Below are positions 15,978 through 24,934 of a stretch of 49,990 bases of DNA, piece after piece. A model generated the notes under the pieces. The model was not told where the DNA came from. It saw nothing but the letters and a program-made list of their open reading frames with translations, and made no database searches. Position 1 is the stretch's first letter. Each line of letters starts with the position of its first letter. The translations under genes and the position numbers were made by a program. Origin of the DNA: Anaerolineae bacterium (GTDB lineage: Bacteria; Chloroflexota; Anaerolineae; Promineifilales; Promineifilaceae); the NCBI GenBank assembly GCA_030425205.1, contig JAUIAP010000045.1, positions 1-49,990 on the forward strand. Direction: 5' to 3'.

Positions 15978-16360
15978 GCTTGAAAGTAGTCGTTGCCGCA
16001 GTGGTGACAGCGTGGGGGATTGTTTGGTTCGGCCGATCTCAACGCCTCCTCTCCGAACGCCTCTACCTCTCTATCGTACTATTCGTCATCGCCCTGCTCT
16101 ACGTTGCGTTTGGCCTCCACGACGGCGACCCCAAACATCTGCGCGAGGAGCTAATCGGTTTGGCGATCTATGGGTTGCTGGCGGCAATCGGGTATCGTCG
16201 CTCCATCTGGTGGCTGGTCGTCGGCATTGGCGGTCACGCCCTCTGGGATTGGGCGCATAAGCCTGACATGCTCGAAGGATATACGCCAACCTGGTATCGG
16301 GAGTATTGTATTTGGGTCGATTTGCTACTGGCAGGGTATGTTGTACGGGAGTATGTGTAG
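15974..16360 (+). CDS. Small membrane protein, DUF6010-like
   Basis: 128 residues from a TTG start overlapping the previous stop (TTGA), with four TM segments. The motif GGHALWDWAHKPDM followed by PTWYREYCIWVDLLLAGY resembles DUF6010-type membrane proteins of unknown role. It is the last gene of the copper operon. The coupling implies stoichiometric synthesis with the preceding membrane protein. Confidence 0.6.
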   Translation: MSLKVVVAAVVTAWGIVWFGRSQRLLSERLYLSIVLFVIALLYVAFGLHDGDPKHLREELIGLAIYGLLAAIGYRRSIWWLVVGIGGHALWDWAHKPDMLEGYTPTWYREYCIWVDLLLAGYVVREYV

Positions 16361-16386
16361 ACAGAGGATATGCTTTTGAACTAGAG

Positions 16387-19300
16387 TTAAGATGCTTCCC
16401 ATTCTGCAATTACCTTATTCGCAGTACCAGCGAACTGCTCCATTAACATATCAAATGTGTCCAGTGAGCGTTCTCGGGTTTCGCTATTGCGTTGTGATGC
16501 ATCATGTATTCGCAGGGTAAGTCTCATTAGCTTCTCCATGCCAGAATCATGAGCAAATCCCCCCGCTGAGGTCAGAGATAGAGTTTGTATAAGCTCTAGT
16601 GACCATGTTGGATCATGAATACCGTGTTCCCAAAGAGAATCAGCGATATAGCGAGAATTCTGCCTAAGCTCAGTACATGCATAAAGTTCAATAAGCTCTC
16701 TTAATTCAATGAAATGTCTGAATTCTAAATTGTGGAACAGCCAATCAATTGTCTTGCGTACATTCTCATCAGAATCGTCAAGTAAACTTGTGAGTCTGTC
16801 TATGCAGTATCCTTGAAGTTCAACTGATTCAGATGTCTTTGCATTGTGTGCATAAATTCTTGCTGCTCCCCGTCGCCATGTATCCTTCCCAGAAATTATT
16901 TGCTGCTCAAGTTCTGTCGCCATTAGTCGAGCTTCTTCATCTTCCATTGCCCCATGGGAAAAAGATGCAATGCACGCTAACTCTGCGCCACGTTTCTGCA
17001 CTTGCTCATTGGGATGATGCAGCATTTCTTCAATGTATTGATAAATATGTTTGAATCTTTTGTACATTGCCCAATAGACAAATTCGCGCACATCGTGAAC
17101 GCCTAGCATAAATGCTCTGTCATCTACCATCCGCTCGAATAAGGTGAGTGATCTATCTCTATTCTTGGTAATGACAAAAGTGAGTTCCCGAATTGCACCA
17201 ACTTTCAAAACGGTCGAAGGATCATTTGCTGCAAATTCAATTAAGCTCCAGATATTTTCAAGGGAGGCATCCGTGTTACGTGTATGCAGGATCCGCATTG
17301 CAGTCTCGAAGGCTATACCCCGATTGCAGTTGATAAAGCATTGGCGAGCGTCTTTTCCTTCGGGATTTTCCATCCATCTAATCTCGCTTTCACCAATGTC
17401 AGCTGTTGCCCACTTAATCAACAATGCAAAAATATCGTCGGGAACGCCAGCATTATAAAGTTTTTGTATTGACCAGCAGGCTTGGCGTTGAACGAACGTA
17501 CCCTCTAACGTGTCTGCAAATTGACGAATTGTCGCATAAAAAAGTTCAGCCGTCGCGGTAGAAGCGGCAAAACCTTCGATAAACGCTCGTATATAGCTTT
17601 CATCCAAACTACATGGAGTGCGGAGCATAAGTCGATAAAATCTTTCAGGATTTGTCTCAGTGACTTTCTGTAATACGCTTGATAAGTGTCCCGCACCGCC
17701 CTTAAAGGGTTCTGAATGGTCATTTCCATTTTGGTATCTAGCGAAAGCACGTAGCCAGCTTCGGTCTGACATTTTGACTGCTTTGCTTTCGTCTATTGGA
17801 GATTCGACCGTTCTTACCATAATCCCAGATTGGGTCTCTGGTGGCTGATAGTCAGGGTATTTACGCTGCCATTCCTGATATCGCTTTAAGGCCAATGGTG
17901 ATAGCTTTGAAAAGGGTATTGCATCAAGTAAGCGAAATTGTTCCATGCCCGACAAATAGAAAGACCACCATTCTACTGGTGTAGATGCGCGCCGCTCTTT
18001 ACGATATGACAATATTGCGTCTTCTAATCGCTGTTGTTGTGAAGAGTTAAGATGCGGGAAGACAGCCTTAATTAACCTGCGACTATCATATTGTCCGCTG
18101 TGTCCAATCTGAAAGCGACGTATATCACTCAATAGATAATCGAGAATTTCAGATGGATAGTGTTCAGCCGTTATGACATATACGTGAGTGATCAACTGAT
18201 GAGGCGTTGCAAAATTTGAGATAGCAAGTCTGTCAGCGATATGTAGCCACTTAGCCCGATCTGAGCGAGCTATTACAACCAATGCCTTGATTAGCCCGTT
18301 CACAAAAGCGAGCTGCGTTTTGAAGGTATCGCCGTGCCAATTGTAGCTTAAATCATCGCCCAAATAAGACAGACGATCACTGCTCCAATAATTTTTCTTC
18401 CCAATGACCACAAGTGCCCACTCTATAAATTCGTCAGCGAATTGGACTGGGGCAGCCTTGCTCAACTGCTTGATAATCTCCGTAATCTCATGTTGCTCTC
18501 CGCGAAGCAAGCCAAACAACTCTGTATTTGTCTCGTCCATGCGCTGCAACTCACGATCTAGCAACATCGTATCCAATATGCAACGTAAAGTGCGACAGGC
18601 AGTTACTGGTGCTACTTGAGCTAACTCTTGTAGTCGCCAAAATCCGCTACTGGTCAATCTCCCTGTTGTATAAACTTGCGTCTCAAACAAGTTTTGAACT
18701 TCTGAGTGCTGCCAAAATGGATGGCGAAACAAGATAAGCTGCACTTGTTCCTCATGCCATTTGCTGACGTTTACGCTGGGTAAAACAATTTGCACAATCT
18801 CGTTTATGGAAACATCGGTCAATGTGGATAGATATGCGTAGGCTAGCCTTGCGTCTTCCATCGAGGCTTTAACAGCTCTCTCAAGTGAAGGGCGCAGATA
18901 AGTTAGCCATCCTGAATTGCCATTCATTGCTTGAAATAATAAGTTGTTCGTATTGCTTTCACCAAGTAGCTGTTGTGCAAACGTCCATTCATCATCATTA
19001 GGGTTTGGAATTGAACCGAACCACCGAAACAATAAATCGCTTAAGTGAAAACGCAATGATTCAGCGCGGAAGAGTTCTGTTAGGCTGTGTATATATAGGC
19101 TAGGATCAGAACTACGAAGATAAGCAATAATCTGTAACAGCTTTGGTCGAAGATGAATGCCTTGTTTTGATCTAAATACTGTTTCGACAATATCATTGCC
19201 ATTATCTACAAATTGACGAGCATAACAGTAGTCGAAGAACGTTTGGTGCGTGAATGTCCAGGTTGTGGGTGTCTCGCATAAAATTCCTTGACTAGCTAAC

Positions 19301-20931
19301 CAACGCAAAGCATTTTCCAAATGGATATTCTCAGAGGAGAACAACCACATTGATGGAACAGAAATTCGTTGCTGCTCATCCATATAAGCCGTTATCCGTT
19401 GAATCGCTTCATTTCTTTCAGCTTTAGATGGCTCATGTGCAACCTCACGCATGACAACTTCTTGCCAAATTAGATGATATAGCTCTTGCAAACTGACGAT
19501 ACCGCGTAGCTCATCCGTCGATACACCGCGTTCAATAGCGCGTGTAAATAGGTCAAGATGCAAAGGGGTAGCCAAGAGGTCTCGCGTAGCGGTTGATAGT
19601 GCGTTTATGTCAATTTTTAGATGTGACAATACGTTGCCAATTTCATCTATCTCAAGTTTTGGGATTGTAAAAGATTTCCCTAGTTCGATTCTTTTCAGAC
19701 GCGGATCGCTATTTCTGTCGAAAATTCTACATGACATGAGAATACGAACATTTGGTGTTCGTCGAAGTCTTGCGATAAGGTCAATCACAATATCGAGCGC
19801 AGGCTGGTCATGCGCCATCGACAATGAGAGAGCGTCAACTTGATCAATAAGGACGATGACACGCCGCTCCGTTGCTAACCGAGAGACGATATTTATTGGT
19901 GAGTCAGGGAGTCCAAGTTTATGCTGTATTTGGTCTAATGTATCGACATCATTCAATTGCTGATCGGCCTTGATGGCTAAAACATCGGCCGATTCTGAGA
20001 GCATTTCAAGCACGTCTCGCATTACGACTGTCTTGCCCATACCCGCCTGATCGAGCAACATAGCGACGTTCTTTTCTACTACACCTTCATCGGTTAACCA
20101 TTCTACAATCTGTGCAACTACTTGACGTTCAATATGGATACCTGTCTCGCCAAAACTGTTGTGCTGCTGGTGAAGGAGCGAATTAGACTGTGCTAGTAAC
20201 TCTCGTAACTGTGCAAAATCCTCTGGCTCTTCAAATTGGATCGCATTGTCTGTGAGTTGCTCGATCTCATTTCGGAGAGTATTGGCCGTGAAGCTTTGGC
20301 GAATTCTTGCACCTTCCCCAATTCGTTCAAGCAATAGGGCGAAGACTTCACGCGCTGTTCGATTGGCTTTGGGCATCCAGTCGGGAACTTTATCCCTCCG
20401 AATAGCGACAGTTGGAATAATCTCAACATCAACATGCTTGAGCAGTTGGAAAACGTGGTCGTCTGTCAAACCAGTAGGGATTAAATGTGGCTTGATCTTC
20501 GAAAGTAAATCATTTTGAGCCTGCGTCAAACGAGATAGCCATTCCTCATTGCTTTCAGAAGTTTTTGCCCGCTGGCATAACCACGAAAGATGGTCATGTT
20601 CGTCGCGCCACAGCCCAATGATGAACGCAATTCGATCATGGCCTTTCTGAAATTTCGAGTCACGAAACTGCTCATCGAATTGCCTCCATGTCTTAGCCCA
20701 TGAAGTACCGCTACTCGTGATATTCTCTTTTGCCTGAATATACAGTACGTGATCGTCAGCAAATCCTACAATTGTGTCATCAACATTTTCTGGAGCTTCT
20801 GTGCGGACGTACTCAACGCGGTCGCTGCTTGGTCGACTCCGTGAATCAAGAAGCCGTCCTAAGTAAAGAGCGGTTAGTGAATTTTGATAATCTATTCCTG
20901 ATTGAGCTGTCGGGCCGCCTGCTTCTGGCAT
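16387..20931 (-). CDS. STAND NTPase with N-terminal Cap4/DUF4297-like nuclease domain, likely defence protein
   Basis: 1514 residues. Residues 1-70 show a restriction-like nuclease start: SGIDYQNSLTALYLG, then E45 and D51-D52, and I-Q66-A-K68 (VLYIQAKENI), fitting the PD-(D/E)xK pattern of Cap4/DUF4297 dsDNA nucleases. The NTPase follows with Walker A Q295-A-G-M-G-K300-T301 and Walker B VIVLID363QVD366, and an arginine-containing SCRIFD segment. The C-terminal 1000 residues are helical repeats of HEAT/TPR type, probably the sensor. This architecture (effector, STAND ATPase, sensor repeats) is that of Avs-type antiphage proteins. Codon use is more A+T-rich than in neighbours and only one octamer TCGGCCGA is present, suggesting transfer. 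No partner gene is seen. Confidence 0.8.
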   Translation of the reverse strand: MPEAGGPTAQSGIDYQNSLTALYLGRLLDSRSRPSSDRVEYVRTEAPENVDDTIVGFADDHVLYIQAKENITSSGTSWAKTWRQFDEQFRDSKFQKGHDRIAFIIGLWRDEHDHLSWLCQRAKTSESNEEWLSRLTQAQNDLLSKIKPHLIPTGLTDDHVFQLLKHVDVEIIPTVAIRRDKVPDWMPKANRTAREVFALLLERIGEGARIRQSFTANTLRNEIEQLTDNAIQFEEPEDFAQLRELLAQSNSLLHQQHNSFGETGIHIERQVVAQIVEWLTDEGVVEKNVAMLLDQAGMGKTVVMRDVLEMLSESADVLAIKADQQLNDVDTLDQIQHKLGLPDSPINIVSRLATERRVIVLIDQVDALSLSMAHDQPALDIVIDLIARLRRTPNVRILMSCRIFDRNSDPRLKRIELGKSFTIPKLEIDEIGNVLSHLKIDINALSTATRDLLATPLHLDLFTRAIERGVSTDELRGIVSLQELYHLIWQEVVMREVAHEPSKAERNEAIQRITAYMDEQQRISVPSMWLFSSENIHLENALRWLASQGILCETPTTWTFTHQTFFDYCYARQFVDNGNDIVETVFRSKQGIHLRPKLLQIIAYLRSSDPSLYIHSLTELFRAESLRFHLSDLLFRWFGSIPNPNDDEWTFAQQLLGESNTNNLLFQAMNGNSGWLTYLRPSLERAVKASMEDARLAYAYLSTLTDVSINEIVQIVLPSVNVSKWHEEQVQLILFRHPFWQHSEVQNLFETQVYTTGRLTSSGFWRLQELAQVAPVTACRTLRCILDTMLLDRELQRMDETNTELFGLLRGEQHEITEIIKQLSKAAPVQFADEFIEWALVVIGKKNYWSSDRLSYLGDDLSYNWHGDTFKTQLAFVNGLIKALVVIARSDRAKWLHIADRLAISNFATPHQLITHVYVITAEHYPSEILDYLLSDIRRFQIGHSGQYDSRRLIKAVFPHLNSSQQQRLEDAILSYRKERRASTPVEWWSFYLSGMEQFRLLDAIPFSKLSPLALKRYQEWQRKYPDYQPPETQSGIMVRTVESPIDESKAVKMSDRSWLRAFARYQNGNDHSEPFKGGAGHLSSVLQKVTETNPERFYRLMLRTPCSLDESYIRAFIEGFAASTATAELFYATIRQFADTLEGTFVQRQACWSIQKLYNAGVPDDIFALLIKWATADIGESEIRWMENPEGKDARQCFINCNRGIAFETAMRILHTRNTDASLENIWSLIEFAANDPSTVLKVGAIRELTFVITKNRDRSLTLFERMVDDRAFMLGVHDVREFVYWAMYKRFKHIYQYIEEMLHHPNEQVQKRGAELACIASFSHGAMEDEEARLMATELEQQIISGKDTWRRGAARIYAHNAKTSESVELQGYCIDRLTSLLDDSDENVRKTIDWLFHNLEFRHFIELRELIELYACTELRQNSRYIADSLWEHGIHDPTWSLELIQTLSLTSAGGFAHDSGMEKLMRLTLRIHDASQRNSETRERSLDTFDMLMEQFAGTANKVIAEWEAS

Positions 20932-21044
20932 TTTAGTTCCTCATTTCGAAAAATCGCAGGAGCTATTTTAGCATAGGCGCGTCGCAATTGTTGATTTTGT
21001 ACAACAGACTTCTGCGAGATCAAGAGATAGATATTGTAAGTAGT

Positions 21045-21746
21045 TTACTCCTGATCTCGTATAAGCCAGTCGAGCGCGGTTTGCGCGGGGTAAAAGTTGG
21101 CGTTGACGTTGAGGGATTCACGATACGCTTCCCCTGCCCCAGCGGGATCATTGACAGCGGATAGCGCGTGACCGAGCCAAAGGTACGTTTCCTCGACATT
21201 GCGACCGCCGCTTGTTTCGAGGGTAGCGTTGGCGAGGTCGATTACATCTTGGAATCGGCCGATCTTAAAGTAAGCCATATACGGCCGATGCTGATACCAC
21301 AACATGCGATACGGTAAGTTGAGCTTACGCGCCTCATCAAAGGCGTTTGCGCCTTCCTCATAGAACGCCGCTTCTCCCGTGAGAATCCCTAGCTCCGTCA
21401 GACTTGTTCCCAAGTTAAACCACGCAAATTTGTCGCTTGCATCGGCCGCGATCTCCTCCCGCGCACGGGTGACGCTGTTCTCCCACATCGCTCGTTCGTC
21501 TAACTCGCCGACAATTGCCAGCACCTCCGCTTCACGCGCATCGGGATAGACGACAACGAGTTCGTCGCTTAAATCGGCCGAATCTTCACGCGGCTGCGGC
21601 AACCCCGTCGCAGGAGGCGGCTCAGAGTTAGGCAATCGCTGGGCGATACTGGCGGGTAATGCCGACGGCAACAGCCAGAGGACGGCTGCACCCGTCAGGA
21701 TGAGCGCAACGACAAGAATGAGAATTCGCGTGGATTTAGATAGCAT
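21045..21746 (-). CDS. Membrane-anchored TPR protein, paralogue of the C39-TPR protein
   Basis: 233 residues from the ATG at 21746. One N-terminal TM helix, a Pro-rich linker, then TPR repeats (FAWFNLGTSLTELG, YRMLWYQHRPYMAYFKIGR, EETYLWLGHAL). The C-terminal part of the gene at 24935-26275 has the same order (FAWFNMGTSLMKIG, WRMLWYQFGLYEAYYETGR, EESFYWRGRAY), so this copy lacks only the C39 peptidase domain. Both belong to a minus-strand envelope cluster. Its role is unknown; substrate binding at the outer membrane face is plausible. Confidence 0.75.
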   Translation of the reverse strand: MLSKSTRILILVVALILTGAAVLWLLPSALPASIAQRLPNSEPPPATGLPQPREDSADLSDELVVVYPDAREAEVLAIVGELDERAMWENSVTRAREEIAADASDKFAWFNLGTSLTELGILTGEAAFYEEGANAFDEARKLNLPYRMLWYQHRPYMAYFKIGRFQDVIDLANATLETSGGRNVEETYLWLGHALSAVNDPAGAGEAYRESLNVNANFYPAQTALDWLIRDQE

Positions 21747-21754
21747 AGAAAATA

Positions 21755-22323
21755 TTAGTCGCGCCAACTGCTTGGTAGCAGCGACCTATCGGTGTTGTCG
21801 CCGTACTCAAACACGTCGAGCCACGGGACGTATGAACTGGCGATGATGTCCTGATCGCGCAGGTTGCCATCGGCATTGTAAACGTAGCGCGTGATCTGCA
21901 CGTCCGCGCCACCCGTCGCCCACTCGACCTGTTTGAGGACTTGCCCTTCCCACTCAGGGTTGTAGCGGTACTCGGTCGGGCGCGGGTCGGTCTCGTTCCA
22001 CATCGCCACATCGCCACATCGCGCTGCACGGTGCGCCCTAGGCTGGTGCTGTAGAGCTTGAAGGTGAGCGATTCGCTGTCGGCGTTGTAGTAGTTTTCGA
22101 TCAGCAGGTGGTGCGGCGTGTTGTAGTGAAGGTGAAATCGACGATGGGGGAGCAGATGGTCGCATCCATGCCGATATTGCTCAGTCCATCAGGCGCAATT
22201 GCATCTTGGTAGTAGGAGACGCGATAGCCGTGCTGCCAACGTTCGCCAATCTCAGAACCGCCCCAAAATGCAGCTTGGTAAATCGTTGTGCTGACTTGAC
22301 AGACACCACCGCCGATCCCTTCA
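21755..22323 (-). pseudogene. VanW-family protein, 5'-truncated and frameshifted
   Basis: Reading from 22323 the frame gives GIGGGVCQVSTTIYQAAFWG, the core VanW signature, followed by HGYRVSYYQDAIAPDG. Near 22135 the frame must shift (one base lost in a CC pair) to continue HYNTPHHLLIENYYNADSES and QRDVAMW. At 21998-22021 three copies of CCACATCG (minus strand CGATGTGG) stand where two would keep the frame, and the remainder (NETDPRPTEYRYNPEWE) is in another frame. The N-terminal half is missing: the coding region stops at an A+T-rich junction near 22324. VanW proteins occur in cell-wall loci of Gram-positives and Chloroflexota. Confidence 0.8.
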
Positions 22324-22427
22324 ATATTCTATTTTGATTATCTCTATTTTGTACTCAACCTTCTCCAACTCAACTAAGATAAAATAATTCGAAGAACTAC
22401 GCTATGAGACATTTAAGGAAATGCAAT

Positions 22428-23735
22428 ATGATGGACATGTTTATCCCAATTGTTGATGATACAAAACTTCATCCTAGCTTCAAGGCAATGAGTACTGGAC
22501 CTTACCATCAAGCAGCTCGTCGATTGATGAACGAGATATTCACCACATATGAAGATAAGGATGGGAATTTCTTAGAACAGTTTCAGACAAGTGGTTTTGA
22601 CCAGAGAACCTTTGAGCTGTTCCTCTTCACATATTTCATGCAAGGAGGCTACTCGCTTGATCAGAGCAATCCTGCCCCCGACTTTCTTATTGCAAATCAG
22701 GAAGGAGTGACGGTTGCTATTGAGGCAACTACTGCCAACTCTTCTGCCACACAACCCAAGCAGACCGAAACTTTCGAAGAGGAGTTTCAACGAAAAATTT
22801 TGCATGAACTGCCAACCGTTTTTGGAAGCTCTTTATATAGCAAACTAAATCATGAACATGATGGCAAAAAGTACTGGGAATTGCCCCAATGTAAAGGTAA
22901 ACCCTTTGTGATTGCACTTCAAACATTTCATGAGCAAAATTCTTTAGCTTATCCTGATGCTGGACTAGCTACATTCTTATACGGATTACAACCTGTCGCT
23001 AAGCGAACAGATGGATCACTCGTTGTTAAGTTTGACAGAATTGAAGAGCATCAAAGGGAAAATAAGGCTCCTATATCTTCAAGTTTCTTTGACTGGCCTG
23101 AATGTGAAAACATAAGCGCAGTGATGTTTTGTAATACTGGTTCAGTACCAAAATTTAATCGCATGGGTTGTCAAGAGAAGTATCACGATCCAAAAAAGAT
23201 CAAATTGTTTCGTTTCGGGGAATGTTACGATCATAATGAACAGGCTCACTTACCGATGCTATTTGAGTATGACGTTGAAAATCCACCAATTAAAGAGACA
23301 TGGGGTCAGGGAATATCTGTATTTCTCAATCCAAGAGCAAAAGTACCTCTCTCACCGAGCTTCTTCAAAGATGCTACGCACTATTATTTGATAGACGGCG
23401 AGTTAGTGGGCGAGCCATCAGGCTTTCATCCATTCAACTCAGTAACTGAGATAGTTGATTTGGAACGTCCACCTCACTATCGTGTTATAACTCATGCTGA
23501 ATTTAGATCATACGGCATTCCGTCTACACAGTTAGGTAGAGAAATTGAATGGTTTCGTAATCCTCTAAATCAAAGGCTAGGGGTAGTAATTCAGGATAGG
23601 ACAGATAAAGATTTTGCCATAGCCGTGTTTGAAGAGAACAAATTGAATCATTATGAGTTGGCTGTTATGCACGCAAGTATAGAGACTCTCAAAGTTGCTA
23701 GGAGCCTGCTTATCACTGCCTTAAATGCTGATTAG
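22428..23735 (+). CDS. Unknown protein with PD-(D/E)xK-like motif, inserted in the envelope cluster
   Basis: 435 residues from the ATG at 22428, with AAGGAA 7 nt upstream; an ATG at 22404 is also open. The N-terminal third has N-P-A-P-D85-F followed about 13 residues later by V-A-I-E99-A-T-T, a pattern like the PD-(D/E)xK nuclease core, with Thr instead of Lys two residues after Glu. Further on lies SAVMFCNTGSVPKFNRMG. No named family is recognised. It is on the strand opposite to its neighbours, A+T-rich, has no TCGGCCGA octamer, and separates a truncated VanW gene from a decayed L,D-transpeptidase gene. It is probably an acquired gene, possibly defence-related. Confidence 0.65.
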   Translation: MMDMFIPIVDDTKLHPSFKAMSTGPYHQAARRLMNEIFTTYEDKDGNFLEQFQTSGFDQRTFELFLFTYFMQGGYSLDQSNPAPDFLIANQEGVTVAIEATTANSSATQPKQTETFEEEFQRKILHELPTVFGSSLYSKLNHEHDGKKYWELPQCKGKPFVIALQTFHEQNSLAYPDAGLATFLYGLQPVAKRTDGSLVVKFDRIEEHQRENKAPISSSFFDWPECENISAVMFCNTGSVPKFNRMGCQEKYHDPKKIKLFRFGECYDHNEQAHLPMLFEYDVENPPIKETWGQGISVFLNPRAKVPLSPSFFKDATHYYLIDGELVGEPSGFHPFNSVTEIVDLERPPHYRVITHAEFRSYGIPSTQLGREIEWFRNPLNQRLGVVIQDRTDKDFAIAVFEENKLNHYELAVMHASIETLKVARSLLITALNAD

Positions 23736-23862
23736 TTGCTTCTCAATCAATCAGCTGTCTTATTCAACAATATGCCTCAGCAGATTTGGTAGTAAGAGGA
23801 TGATGATTACCCCAATAGGTAAATCGCCAATTGCAAAAATTGTCGTCACTGCTTAATTGCAT

Positions 23863-24915
23863 TTACCTCAAATGGTCGGCAGGGTCAGACGTGTGGACAA
23901 GCACCCACAAATCACCATCCGCATCCTGCGACCAGTTCCACGCCCATTCCGCATCCTTGATCGACATATTGACGCAGCCGTGACTATGCTTGTAACCAAA
24001 GCGGTCGTGCCAAAATGTGCCATGCAGGGCAATGCCGCGACTGATCTTGAAGTACATGATGTAGGGAATGTCTTCGATGAAGTAGTAATCAACCTGCCCT
24101 TCCGCGCCCGACATCTTGTACCCGCGTAGGCGATCGCTGACCTGTTACAGTCCCTCATCTGTCGGCCAGCGGTTGAGGCCGGAGGAAATCAGCGTTGCAT
24201 ACACCATGCGGTCGCCTTCATAGGCGGTGAACGTCTGCTCAAAGAGATCGACTTCCACCCAGAACTCGTTTTTGCCCACTTCGTCGGGGCGTTCCGTCAC
24301 TTCAATCACGCTAAACTGTGTCTGGCGCACCCAGCGACCGTCGCCGATGTCGTACTAAACCCAATCATCTTCACCAAGCACTGCGTCATAAATTTCGACC
24401 ATGTCGTAACGTTCTAGCTTTGCAAAGTCGGGATTTGGTTCGCCGTCGGGTTCGCTGCTGGGGCGAATTTCCTGCACGACCCACGCGAAGGGGCGCGTTG
24501 GTTGGCGGATTAGTTCGACCCCTTGGAAAGGGGAGGGTTGGGCGGTAGTGGCGTTATCGGCCGAAACATACTCCCCCCGATTGATCTCCAACCACGCCTC
24601 ACCCGCATCACTTGTCACGCGCCGATTAACTGTCGCAAACAAAAACCCATCCCCAACGTTGCGGACGATGGGCGCGTTGCGGTTTGGCTCCGCGTAAACA
24701 GGGGTGAAATCATCGAGACGGACGTACAAGCGTCGGCCGAACAGCGTGTCATCGGGTGGCTCTGTCTGCACGAACGGCGGTTCGTCAAGCACCAGCGGTT
24801 GGTTGCACATCTCAGCGTCTACCGCAAATCGCTCGCATTCACTCGCCCTTGCAACGCCTACGCTCATCAACGACACAATCAAGCTAGCTAAAACCAGTAA
24901 TCGTTTAACCATCAT
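23863..24915 (-). pseudogene. L,D-transpeptidase (YkuD) with two in-frame stop codons
   Basis: One reading frame runs from 24915 (MMVKRLLVLASLIVSLMS, a signal peptide) to 23863. It is interrupted by TAG at 24355-24357, after GEDDWV, and by TAA near 24145-24147, after WPTDEGL. The parts before, between and after are all family-like: an SH3-like region (YVRLDDFTPVYAEPN), RWVRQTQFSVIEV, and the catalytic end YKHSHGCVNMSIKDAEW with the HxxSHGCVN Cys. No frameshift is needed. L,D-transpeptidases cross-link peptidoglycan. The gene starts 20 nt after the C39-TPR gene. Two different stops make recoding unlikely; loss of function or base errors are the simple explanations. Confidence 0.85.
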
Positions 24916-24934
24916 AAAACTATCCGCTAAATCA

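Noticed and set aside
16387..20931. CBASS system with Cap4 effector
   Set aside because: Cap4-like nuclease is present, but no CD-NTase gene lies next to it and the protein carries its own NTPase and repeat sensor, which fits Avs-like architecture better.
21998..22021. Short CRISPR or VNTR array
   Set aside because: Only three 8-bp copies inside a coding remnant; no spacers and no cas genes.
24145..24357. Stop-codon recoding (pyrrolysine or readthrough) in the L,D-transpeptidase
   Set aside because: One stop is TAG and the other TAA, at positions with no conserved special residue, and neighbouring genes are also decayed.
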